Shown one piece after another: positions 15,636 through 23,396 of a stretch of DNA of 60,444 nucleotides. The position numbers and the translations under genes are program-made. A model generated the notes under the pieces. It was not told the origin of the DNA. It worked only from the letters and a program-made list of their open reading frames with translations, and did no database searches. The first letter of the stretch is position 1. Each line of letters opens with the position of its first letter. Origin of the DNA: Ancylobacter polymorphus (GTDB lineage Bacteria; Pseudomonadota; Alphaproteobacteria; Rhizobiales; Xanthobacteraceae); NCBI RefSeq assembly GCF_030813495.1, contig NZ_JAUSUI010000013.1, positions 1 to 60,444 on the forward strand, given 5' to 3'.

Positions 15636-15964
15636 CCCGTGAACCTCTCCCCTCCCGCCGCTACAGCGAGACCTTCGAGGTCGTTGTGCAGGACGTGAAA
15701 TACACGGCCACGCTCGGCTTCTATGAGGATGGGCGCCCTGGCGAGGTGTTTCTGAACGGCACCAAGGTTGGCACGGTGCTGGACCTGAACGCCTGTGAGG
15801 CGGCGGTGATGGCCTCTCTCGCGCTCCAGCACGGTGCCGCTCTGGACGTGCTCCGCCATGCGGTGAAGCGCGATTCCGAAGGTGCGCCGCAGAGCCCCAT
15901 AGGGGTGGTGCTGGATATGCTGGCACGCGTTGCGGAGGTGCAGCCCTCAAGAGGTGACCCTTGA
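15632..15964 (+). CDS. TSCPD-domain protein
   Basis: GTG start overlapping the previous stop (GTGA). The 110 aa protein reads TATLGFYEDGRPGEVFLNG, then LALQHGAALDVL and SPIGVVLDML, the pattern of the TSCPD domain found at the C-terminus of some ribonucleotide reductases and as a free-standing phage protein. A link to nucleotide metabolism or DNA replication is family inference. Confidence 0.65.
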   Translation: MTREPLPSRRYSETFEVVVQDVKYTATLGFYEDGRPGEVFLNGTKVGTVLDLNACEAAVMASLALQHGAALDVLRHAVKRDSEGAPQSPIGVVLDMLARVAEVQPSRGDP

Positions 15965-16917
15965 GCTGGCAGGCGCTGAATTGGGCCGGTGATCTGACGC
16001 TCGGCTCTCCGACGGCGAAAACGCTCCTCATCCTCCTCGCGAATTTCGCGGACGAGGAAGGGGAGTGTTTTCCGTCGCACGAGAAGCTCCAGAAGATGTC
16101 GGAGTTCTCCGCCCGCGCCGTTCAGATCAACATGAACAAGCTGGAAGAATGGGGCCTGATAGAGCGCAAACGCGACCGAAATGACGACGGGACGCTCGGG
16201 CGGACCCGCTACAGGTTGTGCCTGCATATCAAGCAAAAGCATATAGATGGCATCCACCGGCACGACGTGCCGGTGGTCAAAAATGACGAGCCACCGGCAC
16301 CTGCTGCGCTGGAACCACCGGCACGAGGTGCGGGTCAAGATAACCTCCAGGAAGATAACCATCAAAAGACCCCCATAGCCCCCAAGGGGGCGGTGGGAGC
16401 CGAGACTTCGAAGGGATGGGAGAAGGACCCGGCCTATCTGGCGTTCCTCGCCGAGTACGGCCCCTCGCAGGCCTGGCCCAAGCACCGCGGCTATCGCCAG
16501 TGGCTCAAGCTGACCGAGGACGAGCGCAAGGCCGCCGTGGCGGCGATCCCGGCCTATCGGGCGGTGTGCGCCAAGGAACGCCGTAAGATGACCGACCCGT
16601 CGGCCTATCTGCGCGGAACGTTCAAGAATTTCTCCATCCGGCTCGCGCCTCGGGCTCCTGATAGCGACGCCGTGCAGGCGCTGCGCCGGGCGCTGGGGGC
16701 GAATTTCTCCGGCGGCGTGATGGTCGAACACGGGACACCGCAATGGGCGGCATGGCAGGCCGTGGCCGAGGAAGCGCAGTTGCCGCTGCGCGCGATCGGC
16801 TATCCCGCCCGCCCCTTTGCCGGGCGCCCCGAGGCCGTCACCGGCCGGTACATGCCGAGCGAGTGGCCACCCAGCCGCGACGGGCCGGATCGCCAGCAGC
16901 AGGCAGCCGGTGGGTGA
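15961..16917 (+). CDS. Helix-turn-helix replication protein
   Basis: TTG start at 15961 overlapping the previous stop. Residues 1-90 form a winged helix of the HTH_36 kind (LILLANFADEEGECFPSHEKL, then MNKLEEWGLIERKRD), as in phage O-like and replication initiator proteins. A Pro-rich linker and a basic C-terminal domain follow. With DnaA and the helicase in the same operon it probably helps initiate phage replication. Confidence 0.7.
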   Translation: MSWQALNWAGDLTLGSPTAKTLLILLANFADEEGECFPSHEKLQKMSEFSARAVQINMNKLEEWGLIERKRDRNDDGTLGRTRYRLCLHIKQKHIDGIHRHDVPVVKNDEPPAPAALEPPARGAGQDNLQEDNHQKTPIAPKGAVGAETSKGWEKDPAYLAFLAEYGPSQAWPKHRGYRQWLKLTEDERKAAVAAIPAYRAVCAKERRKMTDPSAYLRGTFKNFSIRLAPRAPDSDAVQALRRALGANFSGGVMVEHGTPQWAAWQAVAEEAQLPLRAIGYPARPFAGRPEAVTGRYMPSEWPPSRDGPDRQQQAAGG

Positions 16918-16946
16918 ATGGGCTTGGTGGTGGAAGGTGGTGGACG

Positions 16947-17645
16947 ATGGCACGCAAGGGACGGAAGCGGAAAGAAGGCCGGCGCACCCGGTCGGGCAAG
17001 CTCTCCGAGGCCAATTCGGAGCGCGCGGCGCGCGGCCTGCGGGGCGTGATGGACGTCGTGCTCTCGCAGCCGCATCGGGCATGGCTCGGCAAGGGCCGGC
17101 GCGACGACCAGCTTGCTGAGAACGCCCTTGGGCGCCTGCTGCTGGCCGGCAAGATCACGGAATCGGAATACTGGGCCGGCGACCGGTGGCGGAAGCTGGT
17201 GGGCGAGTTCCATCAGGTTCTGGCATCGCCTGTCATGCCCGGCTCGGCCATGGGGCGCCTGGTGGCCGATGAGGTGGACGAAGACAGCCGGAACCGCGAA
17301 GAGAGGTCCGGCACGACGGTTGGGCAGGAGACCGACGAGGAGCGCCGCGAGCGTGTGCTTGTCCAGCATGCTGCAGCGATGACCGCCATTCGGCGGCTTC
17401 CGGATCGGCGGCAGGTGTTTGTCGTGATGGAGAGTGTCGTGCTGCGCGAAGGGGCTGTGGATGAGGTGGGGCTTAAAGCGCTGAGGCAGGGGCTTGGCCA
17501 ACTGGCGCGGCTGTGGCGGATGGAGGCGCCGGATGATCCGCTGGAGGAGCGGCTGGGGCCAAAGCCCAAGGTGCGCGCCGCACGGTGTGAAGAGAGGCCC
17601 GGCTGGCAGCACGAAGAGCGGGAACTGGACATCAGTTACAAATAG
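16947..17645 (+). CDS. Hypothetical protein, last gene of the replication operon, 232 aa
   Basis: Start chosen at 16947 (MARKGRKRKEGRRTRSGK), after the stop of the replication gene; an upstream in-frame start at 16743 lies inside that gene. The N-terminus is strongly basic and the rest helical and charged, with a central ADEVDEDSRNREERS. Its position at the operon end fits a late-gene regulator, but I see no diagnostic motif. Confidence 0.55.
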   Translation: MARKGRKRKEGRRTRSGKLSEANSERAARGLRGVMDVVLSQPHRAWLGKGRRDDQLAENALGRLLLAGKITESEYWAGDRWRKLVGEFHQVLASPVMPGSAMGRLVADEVDEDSRNREERSGTTVGQETDEERRERVLVQHAAAMTAIRRLPDRRQVFVVMESVVLREGAVDEVGLKALRQGLGQLARLWRMEAPDDPLEERLGPKPKVRAARCEERPGWQHEERELDISYK

Positions 17646-17728
17646 CTGTGCCCAGCCCTTGATGCCTCTTGCGCATCCGGGGCAAATCAGTCCTAATCGC
17701 CGACGAAATTCATGATCGGAACGAGTTG

Positions 17729-17752
17729 CGCCCGGGGCTTCTGTCTCGGGCG
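17729..17752 (+). terminator. Possible weak terminator
   Basis: CGCCCG (17729-17734) and CGGGCG (17747-17752) form a stem extended by a G-C and a G-T pair, followed by TTCGGCGTTCT. It lies between the replication operon and the tRNA cluster. The T-tract is poor. Confidence 0.3.
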
Positions 17753-17808
17753 TTCGGCGTTCTGAGGAGCGCATCGCAATGTCATCACGAAGTTTCCAGA
17801 TCATCTTT

Positions 17809-17899
17809 GGAGGGGTGGCAGAGCGGTAATGCGTCCGCTTGCTAAGCGGTAGCCGGCGAGCAAATCGTCGCGCGAGTTCGATACTTGCCCCCTCCGCCA
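17809..17899 (+). tRNA. tRNA-Ser(GCU)
   Basis: Acceptor GGAGGGG pairs with CCCCTCC and CCA is encoded (17897-17899). The anticodon loop TTGCTAA gives anticodon GCU, reading AGC/AGU. A long variable arm is present, as expected for class II tRNAs. Length 91 nt. Confidence 0.9.
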
Positions 17900-17903
17900 T
17901 ATT

Positions 17904-17989
17904 GGAGGGTGCCGCTGAATGGCCGGCAACTGGTCCCGAAAACCAGGGTAACCGCAAGGTTAAGGGTTCGATTCCTTCACCCTCCGCCA
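17904..17989 (+). tRNA. tRNA-Ser(CGA), loop lacks U33
   Basis: Acceptor GGAGGGT pairs with ACCCTCC, with encoded CCA (17987-17989). The CTGGT/ACCAG stem encloses loop CCCGAAA, giving anticodon CGA (codon UCG). Position 33, almost always U, is C here. The T-loop TTCGATT is standard. It lies four bases after the first tRNA-Ser. Confidence 0.8.
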
Positions 17990-18060
17990 ATATTTCTGGT
18001 TGTGGATTTGGCCTTTAAGTGGCCTCAAAGCCCGGCAAAACAGCACCAATAGGTTGAACT

Positions 18061-18137
18061 GCCGTCGTAGCTCAGCAGGATAGAGCGCTGGGTTCCGAAC
18101 CCAAAGGCCGCAGGTTCGAATCCTGCCGATGGCTCCA
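18061..18137 (+). tRNA. tRNA-Arg(CCG)
   Basis: Acceptor GCCGTCG pairs with CGATGGC (one G-U). The anticodon loop TTCCGAA gives CCG, reading CGG. T-arm GCAGG TTCGAAT CCTGC is perfect and CCA is encoded at 18135-18137. Length 77 nt. Confidence 0.9.
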
Positions 18138-18400
18138 ATTCGCCCTCACGGGCAAACGAGATGACCGGCGGCGCTCAACGCGCATATTTCGCGGAACCGT
18201 GGCGGATATTGCTGCCTCGGCCCGGTCATACAATTCGACGGACGACCTGCCCTGTGGAAGGGGATCGCGGCTGAAGGCTTCCACCAGGTAGTCGCGACAG
18301 TTGGAGAACGGGCCCGCCGAAGCGCTGGTATGCGGGCGGCCAGGCGTAGCTCGATGCTACGCCGGGCGCCGACTAAGCCCCGGTCACGACAAGGCCGTCT
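18138..18400 (+). other. Non-coding stretch with hairpins
   Basis: No convincing gene. Hairpins include GCCC TCAC GGGC right after tRNA-Arg and a perfect 8-bp stem, GGCGTAGC / GCTACGCC at 18343-18363 with loop TCGAT, that resembles an over-paired T-arm. Could be decayed or divergent tRNA sequence. Confidence 0.35.
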
Positions 18401-18482
18401 TCCCGCGTGACGAAACGGGGTAGACGTGATCGCGCAAGCGATTGCCTAGCAGGGCGTGCCGGTTCAAGTCCGGCCGCGGGCT
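18401..18482 (+). ncRNA. tRNA-Leu-like element without a normal anticodon loop
   Basis: CCCGCG (18402-18407) pairs with CGCGGG (18475-18480). The D-arm reads GACGAAACGGGGTAGACG, close to tRNA-Leu. A short variable arm GCC/GGC and a perfect T-arm GCCGG TTCAAGT CCGGC (18458-18474) follow. The anticodon position instead forms a 5-bp stem with a GCAA tetraloop (18429-18442). CAA is present in the loop, so it may derive from tRNA-Leu(CAA). No CCA is encoded. Either a decayed tRNA or a tRNA mimic. Confidence 0.45.
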
Positions 18483-18496
18483 GACGGCCGACAGTT

Positions 18497-18616
18497 CGAC
18501 GCGCGGCGTGGAAGGACACGCTATCTGCCAGATGATCATGGCGCGGGTGCAAGTCCCAGGCGAGGTCGGCACGGTCCCGGCGCCCCATGAGCAGGTATCA
18601 AGCCCTGCCGCGTCGA
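18497..18616 (+). ncRNA. Oversized tRNA-like element
   Basis: CGACGCG (18497-18503) pairs perfectly with CGCGTCG (18609-18615), which directly follows a 5-bp arm GCAGG/CCTGC with loop TATCAAGC (18591-18608), the exact geometry of a T-arm and acceptor. Inside are a GCGTG/CACGC D-like hairpin, an ATCT/AGAT hairpin with a 3-base loop where an anticodon should be, and a long GGCGC-type arm. At 120 nt it is too long for a normal tRNA. Confidence 0.35.
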
Positions 18617-18869
18617 ATCCTATCCCGCAGGCCGCAAGCGCTGTTTGCAGCCACCGCTTGACGACGAGGCCCCTCCTATGAAGGCGAAGCGGACGTAGCC
18701 TTGCATAGCGGACCAATGCTTGGCGGCGGCCTCGGGTAATAGCCGGTAACCGCTAATTGGACCGCGAGCCGCACCCATTCAGCCCGGAGGCGATGACCGA
18801 GTGGGCGATGCAGCATCCGAAGTGGCGGGTTGTCCGGTGGCGCTGCGGGGTGCGCGAGGAAAGCATCTG
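18617..18869 (+). other. Non-coding stretch before the next gene
   Basis: No supported gene. Several GC-rich inverted repeats occur, such as GCGG(C)CTCG around 18727 pairing with CGAGCCGC around 18767. The last bases supply the GAGG ribosome-binding site of the next gene. Confidence 0.3.
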
Positions 18870-19052
18870 ATGCCGCTTATCTGGCTTTTCGGCACGCTCA
18901 TCATCTGGCTGGGAATCCTCTCATTCTGGTGGGGATGTTCGGTCCTCATCGGTTTCAGCCCGTTGAGCCAGGATCAGGCCTGGGCGATCCTTTGTGTTCT
19001 CGCGCCCATCACGGGGATCGGAGCCTGTGTATTCCTTGTGAAGTACGGCTGA
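18870..19052 (+). CDS. Small two-span membrane protein, 60 aa
   Basis: The ATG at 18870 follows GAGG. Two transmembrane helices are evident: LIWLFGTLIIWLGILSFWWG and WAILCVLAPITGIGACVFLV. A longer frame from 18801 has a poorly composed N-terminus. It converges with the lipoprotein gene on the other strand. Likely a moron; function unknown. Confidence 0.65.
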   Translation: MPLIWLFGTLIIWLGILSFWWGCSVLIGFSPLSQDQAWAILCVLAPITGIGACVFLVKYG

Positions 19053-19068
19053 TCTCGCCGCCAGAGAC

Positions 19069-19476
19069 TTAGAACGCCGGGCAGGCGGTCGAGCCGTTCG
19101 CCCATTCGACCACCAGATCGCGCACGCGCGCCGGGGCCAGCTGGTTACCGCTGTAGACGGTTAGGCGGCTGCCTTCTCCGACCTTCTCGATCTTGGCTGA
19201 CATGTAATAGTTCCGGGCGAGGCTCCCGTGCGAATAGGTGACCTCGCCATAGCCGAGTTCGTTGTAGAGTTCGGTGTCGACCTCGAATGAACCCCCTTCG
19301 CCCACATCGACCTTGAGACACCGCGTGGCCTGCTTGGCCACCCGCCGATAGATCTCCTGATAGTTCTCCTTGAACTCCAAGACGGTCGGCGCAGTCTTCT
19401 GTTCCAGATCCGTTGGCGTGGTGGAGCAGCCCGCAAGCGCAAGACCGGTGAGGACGATCGGAAAGGCGAGGCGCAT
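19069..19476 (-). CDS. Predicted lipoprotein, 135 aa
   Basis: Begins MRLAFPIVLTGLALAGCSTT: an n-region, hydrophobic core and lipobox LAGC with Cys17. The mature domain is mixed beta (VDTELYNELGYGEVTYSHG) with a second Cys near the C-terminus that could pair with Cys59. It is encoded opposite to the surrounding late genes, typical of a lysogenic-conversion gene that modifies the host envelope. Confidence 0.75.
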   Translation of the reverse strand: MRLAFPIVLTGLALAGCSTTPTDLEQKTAPTVLEFKENYQEIYRRVAKQATRCLKVDVGEGGSFEVDTELYNELGYGEVTYSHGSLARNYYMSAKIEKVGEGSRLTVYSGNQLAPARVRDLVVEWANGSTACPAF

Positions 19477-19756
19477 GGCAAGCTCCAAGAGTTGCATTCA
19501 TCCGATCTACATCTATCTGACTGGCGCCACCCGTCTACGGGAAGGCTGGTTCGGGCGCCTGATCATGCAGGTGCAAATGGTCGAAGGCGGATGGCGCGAC
19601 GCAACGGCGCGCGACCTTAAGCAGATCGAGTTCATCGGCTCGTCCTCTGCGAAACGGCGCAAGGATGCCGAGTGGGTGGAAGAGCACTCCAGTCTCCCGC
19701 CGCCGGATTGGCGGGCGACTGGCTACATCCTCCATAATGGGCTGGAGTGGTCGTGA
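19475..19756 (+). CDS. Hypothetical protein, 93 aa
   Basis: The start at 19475 overlaps the divergent lipoprotein start and has GAGG just upstream. Residues 7-35 (CIHPIYIYLTGATRLREGWF) and the C-terminal DWRATGYILHNGLEWS look like real protein. A second possible start is at 19565. No family recognised. Confidence 0.5.
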   Translation: MASSKSCIHPIYIYLTGATRLREGWFGRLIMQVQMVEGGWRDATARDLKQIEFIGSSSAKRRKDAEWVEEHSSLPPPDWRATGYILHNGLEWS

Positions 19757-19821
19757 TGCCCCCGTTCATTCGGTCTCTGAGGGCGCGCGCCGAGCGCGTG
19801 CAGCGGCCCGTGAGGATTTAG
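19756..19821 (+). CDS. Possible 21-aa leader peptide
   Basis: ATG overlaps the previous stop (TGATG) and the frame ends three bases before the next start. The peptide is Arg-rich. It may only serve to couple translation of its neighbours. Confidence 0.2.
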   Translation: MPPFIRSLRARAERVQRPVRI

Positions 19822-19824
19822 GAC

Positions 19825-20085
19825 ATGCTCAAGTTCATCCGTTCTCTGTTCTCTACCCCGGCGTCTTCGGCTCCTCTCGTCGAGCTTGCGGACGTGAAGC
19901 GTCTCGATGTGAAGCCGGGCGACGTCATTGTGATCACGTCACGCCGTCCCATCTCCCGCGAAATGGCCGCGCGGTTGCGTGAGGATATCGGGCGCTTCCT
20001 GCCGCAGCAGAAGGTGCTGATCGTCGATCAGGGGTTCATGGTGGATGCCGTTCTCGGCACTGAGGCTGTCCCGCATGTCCACTGA
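19825..20085 (+). CDS. Hypothetical protein, 86 aa
   Basis: Residues 22-42 (LADVKRLDVKPGDVIVITSR) form a typical strand-turn-strand with a KPGD turn, followed by a helix and LPQQKVLIVDQ. It overlaps the bacterioferritin gene by 11 bases. Conserved small proteins with a KPGDVIVI segment occur in many phages; function unknown. Confidence 0.6.
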   Translation: MLKFIRSLFSTPASSAPLVELADVKRLDVKPGDVIVITSRRPISREMAARLREDIGRFLPQQKVLIVDQGFMVDAVLGTEAVPHVH

Positions 20086-20548
20086 CTCTAAGGTGCTCGA
20101 ATATCTCCGCAAGGCCATCGCCTCGGAGTTCCGGGCCTCGTCGCAGTACGCCCTGCATGCCGGCGCGCTGGAGAACTGGGGTTATGGCGGCCTCGCCAAG
20201 CACGAGCGCCGCGAGGCTAAGGATGAGCAAGGCCACGCCCGCCGCTACATCGAGCGCCTGACGTTCCTCAAGGGCGACATGGACGTTGGCGACATCGGCG
20301 CGCCGGCCGTCGGCAACAGCGTTCCGGAGATCCTGATGTCGGACCTGCGGGCCGAGCGCGAGGCCGTTGCCCTCTATACCGAGGCGGCTGTGCATGCCCG
20401 GTCGGTGGGTGACCTGGTCACGGCCGATCTGTTCGAGTCCATCCTCGCCGACGAGGAAGGGCACGTGAACTGGCTGGAGACGCAACTGGGCGGCATCGAT
20501 GCCCTCGGTCTGCAAGGCTACCTGCAGCAGCAGTTCGATCGGGCCTGA
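20075..20548 (+). CDS. Bacterioferritin-family protein lacking the heme ligand
   Basis: A 157 aa protein that aligns without gaps through the metal-binding core of E. coli Bfr. The ferroxidase residues Glu18, Glu51, His54, Glu94, Glu127 and His130 fall at identical positions, as does Tyr25. The heme-ligating Met52 is Gln52, so it should assemble and oxidise iron but not bind heme at the dimer interface in the usual way. The start at 20075 (MSTDSKVLEYL) removes an 11-residue extension. It sits just upstream of the packaging genes, an unexpected place for iron storage. Confidence 0.9.
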   Translation: MSTDSKVLEYLRKAIASEFRASSQYALHAGALENWGYGGLAKHERREAKDEQGHARRYIERLTFLKGDMDVGDIGAPAVGNSVPEILMSDLRAEREAVALYTEAAVHARSVGDLVTADLFESILADEEGHVNWLETQLGGIDALGLQGYLQQQFDRA

Positions 20549-20832
20549 TGTCTCGCCCCTCCGCGCGCGAGCGTGGTTACACCAGCGCTTGGGATAAGGC
20601 GCGCGCTGCCTACCTCGCCAAGCATCCTCATTGCGTCGAGTGCATGAGGATGGGGCATGAGACGACGGCGACAGTGGTCGATCATGTGAAGCCCCACCGG
20701 GGCGACATGGTTCTGTTCTGGGACAAATCCAACTGGCAACCGCTCTGCACCAAGCACCATTCCTCCTCGAAGCAACGCGAGGAGAGCGGCAAGCGAGTGG
20801 TCAGGATCGGGGCTGATGGATGGCCCGTCTAA
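20548..20832 (+). CDS. HNH endonuclease of the packaging module
   Basis: A 94 aa protein with CVEC, VDHVKPHRGD, LFWDKSNWQPLC and KHH: the HNH fold with its zinc ligands. In HK97-like phages such HNH proteins sit beside the terminase and are needed for cos cleavage. TGATG coupling to the ferritin gene suggests co-translation. Confidence 0.9.
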   Translation: MSRPSARERGYTSAWDKARAAYLAKHPHCVECMRMGHETTATVVDHVKPHRGDMVLFWDKSNWQPLCTKHHSSSKQREESGKRVVRIGADGWPV

Positions 20833-20859
20833 CGCCCTGCCACCTGCCCGGCGTCGCCT

Positions 20860-20945
20860 ATGCGGGTAGGGGGTATAGGTCCTCAACCCCTTGGGGGCGC
20901 AGGACCGCTAGGGGGCAAAATCTTTCACAAAGCCAGATTAACGTC
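20860..20945 (+). other. Candidate cos region
   Basis: The non-coding gap between the HNH and small terminase genes holds nested inverted repeats: GGTCCT (20878-20883) / AGGACC (20901-20906) around CCCC TTG GGGG. They are followed by AGGGGGCAAAATCTTTCACA, close to the G-run plus AATCTTTACA block that I recall in front of small terminase genes in HNH-dependent cos phages. The cut position cannot be read. Confidence 0.5.
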
Positions 20946-20959
20946 GCGGATTGATCAAT

Positions 20960-21355
20960 ATGGCCAAGCGAGGAGCGAAGCCGAAGCCGGCGCATCTTCG
21001 CCTGGTTGACGGGACGCACCGCACCACGCGGCACGGCGATGCCGGAGCTGCGAGGCAAATGGTGGAAGAGACCGTCGCCTCATTTGGCAAGCTGGAAAGG
21101 CCGCGAGGCCTGACGCGCGATGCCATCGCCGCGTGGAAAAAATACATTGAGCCGGCGGGTTGGCTTGACGGGTCCCGCGAGCCGGCCGCCATCGCCTTCT
21201 GTGAACTCTGGTCGGAATTCAGGCGCAGCCCTTCCGCTTTCCCAGCGTCCAAACATGGGCAGCTCCGCGCCTACATGAGCGAGCTCGGGCTGACCGACGA
21301 ACGCAACCGAGCGGACGAGCCGGACAAGCAGACGGATGAATTCTTCGACGAGTGA
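20960..21355 (+). CDS. terS: Terminase small subunit (P27 family)
   Basis: Starts MAKRGAKPKPAHLRLVDGTH, the conserved N-terminus of P27-type small terminases, then LTRDAIAAWKKYIEPAGWL and an acidic tail. It binds the packaging site and recruits the large subunit. ATG at 20960 is preferred over an in-frame TTG at 20951. Overlaps terL by 20 bases. Confidence 0.9.
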   Translation: MAKRGAKPKPAHLRLVDGTHRTTRHGDAGAARQMVEETVASFGKLERPRGLTRDAIAAWKKYIEPAGWLDGSREPAAIAFCELWSEFRRSPSAFPASKHGQLRAYMSELGLTDERNRADEPDKQTDEFFDE

Positions 21356-23201
21356 CGACCGTGTGACGGCTTATGCGAAGGCTGTCCTTGGCGGTCTCAT
21401 CGTCGCCGGCCCGCATGTCCGGAACGCCTGCCAGAGGCATCTCGACGACCTGAAGCGTTCGGACGTTCATTTCGATGTCGACGCGGCCAACCGGGCGCTG
21501 CGGTTCTTCGAGACCAAGCTGTTCCTGAGCGAAGGGCAGTTCGAGGGGCGCCCCTTCCGCGCGACGCCTGCGCAGGCCTTCATCATCGGTTCCATCTTCG
21601 GCTGGAAACGGAAGGACGGCACGCGGCGGTTCCGTCGCGCCTACATTGAGCAGGGGAAGGGCAACGGCAAATCGCCGCTGGCGGGCGGGATCGGGCTTTA
21701 TGGCCTGATGGCGGACGGCGAGCCTGGCGCGGAGATCTACTCGGCCGGCGCGACGAAGGAGCAGGCCGGCATCCTGTTCCGCGACGCGGTCAAGATGGTC
21801 GACAAGTCGCCCGATCTCGACAAGCGGCTTAAGCGCAGCGGCGGCCCGGGGCGCGAGTTCAACATCGCCTATCTGGCCAAGGGGTCGTTCTTTCGCCCCG
21901 TCTCCAGGGAGACCAAAAAGACCGGTTCGGGCCCGCGCCCGCATTTCGCCCTCGTCGACGAACTCCACGAGCATGCCGACGGCGGCATCATCGAAATCCT
22001 CGAGCGCGGGTTCAAGTTCCGCCGGCAGCCGCTGCTGCTGATGATCACGAACAGTGGCTCCGATCGGAACTCGGTGTGCTGGGCCGAACACGAGCACGCG
22101 GTGCGCGCCGCAGCGGGGAACATCGACGCCAAGGATGGCGATGCCCATTACCTAGGCGACGTGCTGGACGCCAATACGGATGCCACATTCTCCTATGTGT
22201 GTGCGCTAGATCCTGACGACGACCCTTTGAGCGATCCGGCCTGTTGGATCAAAGCCAACCCCTTGATGGGGGTGACGATCACCGAGGAGTATCTGGCGGG
22301 CGTCGTGGCCCAGGCCAAGGCGATGCCGTCAAAAATGAACGGCATTCTCCGGCTTCACTTCTGCCAGTGGACCGATGCCGAAACCGCGTGGATGACGCGC
22401 GAGGCTCTGGAGCCGGCGATCGCCGATTTCGACCCGGCTGAGCACCACGGCAAACGTATCTGGATCGGGCTCGACCTGTCTCAGAACCGCGATATCACGG
22501 CGCTTGGTGCCGTGGTTCAAACCGGAGAGATAGAGGTCGAAGCCGAGCGCTCCGGCGAAATCCAGAAGGTGCGCAAGCCGACCTATGATGCGTGGATTGA
22601 GGCGTGGACGCCGGGTGACACGCTCGACGCGCGCGCCTTAGAGGACAAGCTGCCTTATCGGCAGTGGGTTGAGGCAGGGTTCCTCAACGCGCCGCGTGGT
22701 CAAAGCATCCGCTACGATCATGTGGCGCAGGCGCTCGCCGAATATGCCCATGACTACGAGATCGTGTGCGTCGCCTATGACCGGTACGCGTTCAAGCGCG
22801 GCTTTGAGCCGGAGTGCGAAACGCTCGGCCTGACGTTGGATTTCGTCGAGCATCCGCAGGGCGGCACCAAAAAGGGCAAGCCTACCGAAGGCATGATCGA
22901 GGCAGCAAAGGAGGCCGGGCAAGAAGCCGAGGGGCTTTGGATGCCGGCTTCGGTGCGCGAAATCGAGGATGCCCTGCTTGAGGGTCGGATCCGTGTCCGA
23001 CGGAATCCGGTGCTCATCTCGGCAATGATGTCGGCGGTCACAGACAATGATCGTTGGGGCAATCGCTGGCTGTCTAAAGACCTTGCGGTCAACAAGATCG
23101 ACGCCGCGGTGGCATTGGCCATGGCAATCGGTGCCGCTGCTTCCTACGGGGGCGGTTCATCGACATCCGTCTACGAAGAACGCGGCTTCTTTTTCGTCTG
23201 A
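21336..23201 (+). CDS. terL: Terminase large subunit
   Basis: A 621 aa packaging motor of the Terminase_1 family. Walker A-like GKGNGKS at 107-113, Walker B-like FALVDELHEH near 208, and the RNase H-type nuclease begins at GLDLSQNRDITALGAV with further acidic residues near YDRYAFKRGF. It translocates DNA into the prohead and cuts at cos. The neighbouring HNH gene fits this type. Confidence 0.95.
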   Translation: MNSSTSDDRVTAYAKAVLGGLIVAGPHVRNACQRHLDDLKRSDVHFDVDAANRALRFFETKLFLSEGQFEGRPFRATPAQAFIIGSIFGWKRKDGTRRFRRAYIEQGKGNGKSPLAGGIGLYGLMADGEPGAEIYSAGATKEQAGILFRDAVKMVDKSPDLDKRLKRSGGPGREFNIAYLAKGSFFRPVSRETKKTGSGPRPHFALVDELHEHADGGIIEILERGFKFRRQPLLLMITNSGSDRNSVCWAEHEHAVRAAAGNIDAKDGDAHYLGDVLDANTDATFSYVCALDPDDDPLSDPACWIKANPLMGVTITEEYLAGVVAQAKAMPSKMNGILRLHFCQWTDAETAWMTREALEPAIADFDPAEHHGKRIWIGLDLSQNRDITALGAVVQTGEIEVEAERSGEIQKVRKPTYDAWIEAWTPGDTLDARALEDKLPYRQWVEAGFLNAPRGQSIRYDHVAQALAEYAHDYEIVCVAYDRYAFKRGFEPECETLGLTLDFVEHPQGGTKKGKPTEGMIEAAKEAGQEAEGLWMPASVREIEDALLEGRIRVRRNPVLISAMMSAVTDNDRWGNRWLSKDLAVNKIDAAVALAMAIGAAASYGGGSSTSVYEERGFFFV

Positions 23202-23207
23202 GGCAAC

Positions 23208-23396
23208 ATGAAACGCATCTGGTCCGGCCTGTTCGCCGCGCTCTCTGGAGTGGCGGAGAAAATCGGCGCGCGTGAACTGATGCTCGTCATCGGCCTCGGT
23301 CTGGTCGGATACGGGCTCTTTCTCGTGTTCCCGCCGGCGGCGTTTGTCGTGCCGGGCGCCATTCTGTGCGCCGTCGCCGTGTTCGGTGTCCTCTGA
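23208..23396 (+). CDS. Small membrane protein, 62 aa
   Basis: Contains two hydrophobic stretches, LMLVIGLGLVGYGLFLVFPP and FVVPGAILCAVAVFGVL. Its stop overlaps the portal start (TGATG). Small membrane proteins at this spot are common in siphophages; role unknown. Confidence 0.65.
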   Translation: MKRIWSGLFAALSGVAEKIGARELMLVIGLGLVGYGLFLVFPPAAFVVPGAILCAVAVFGVL

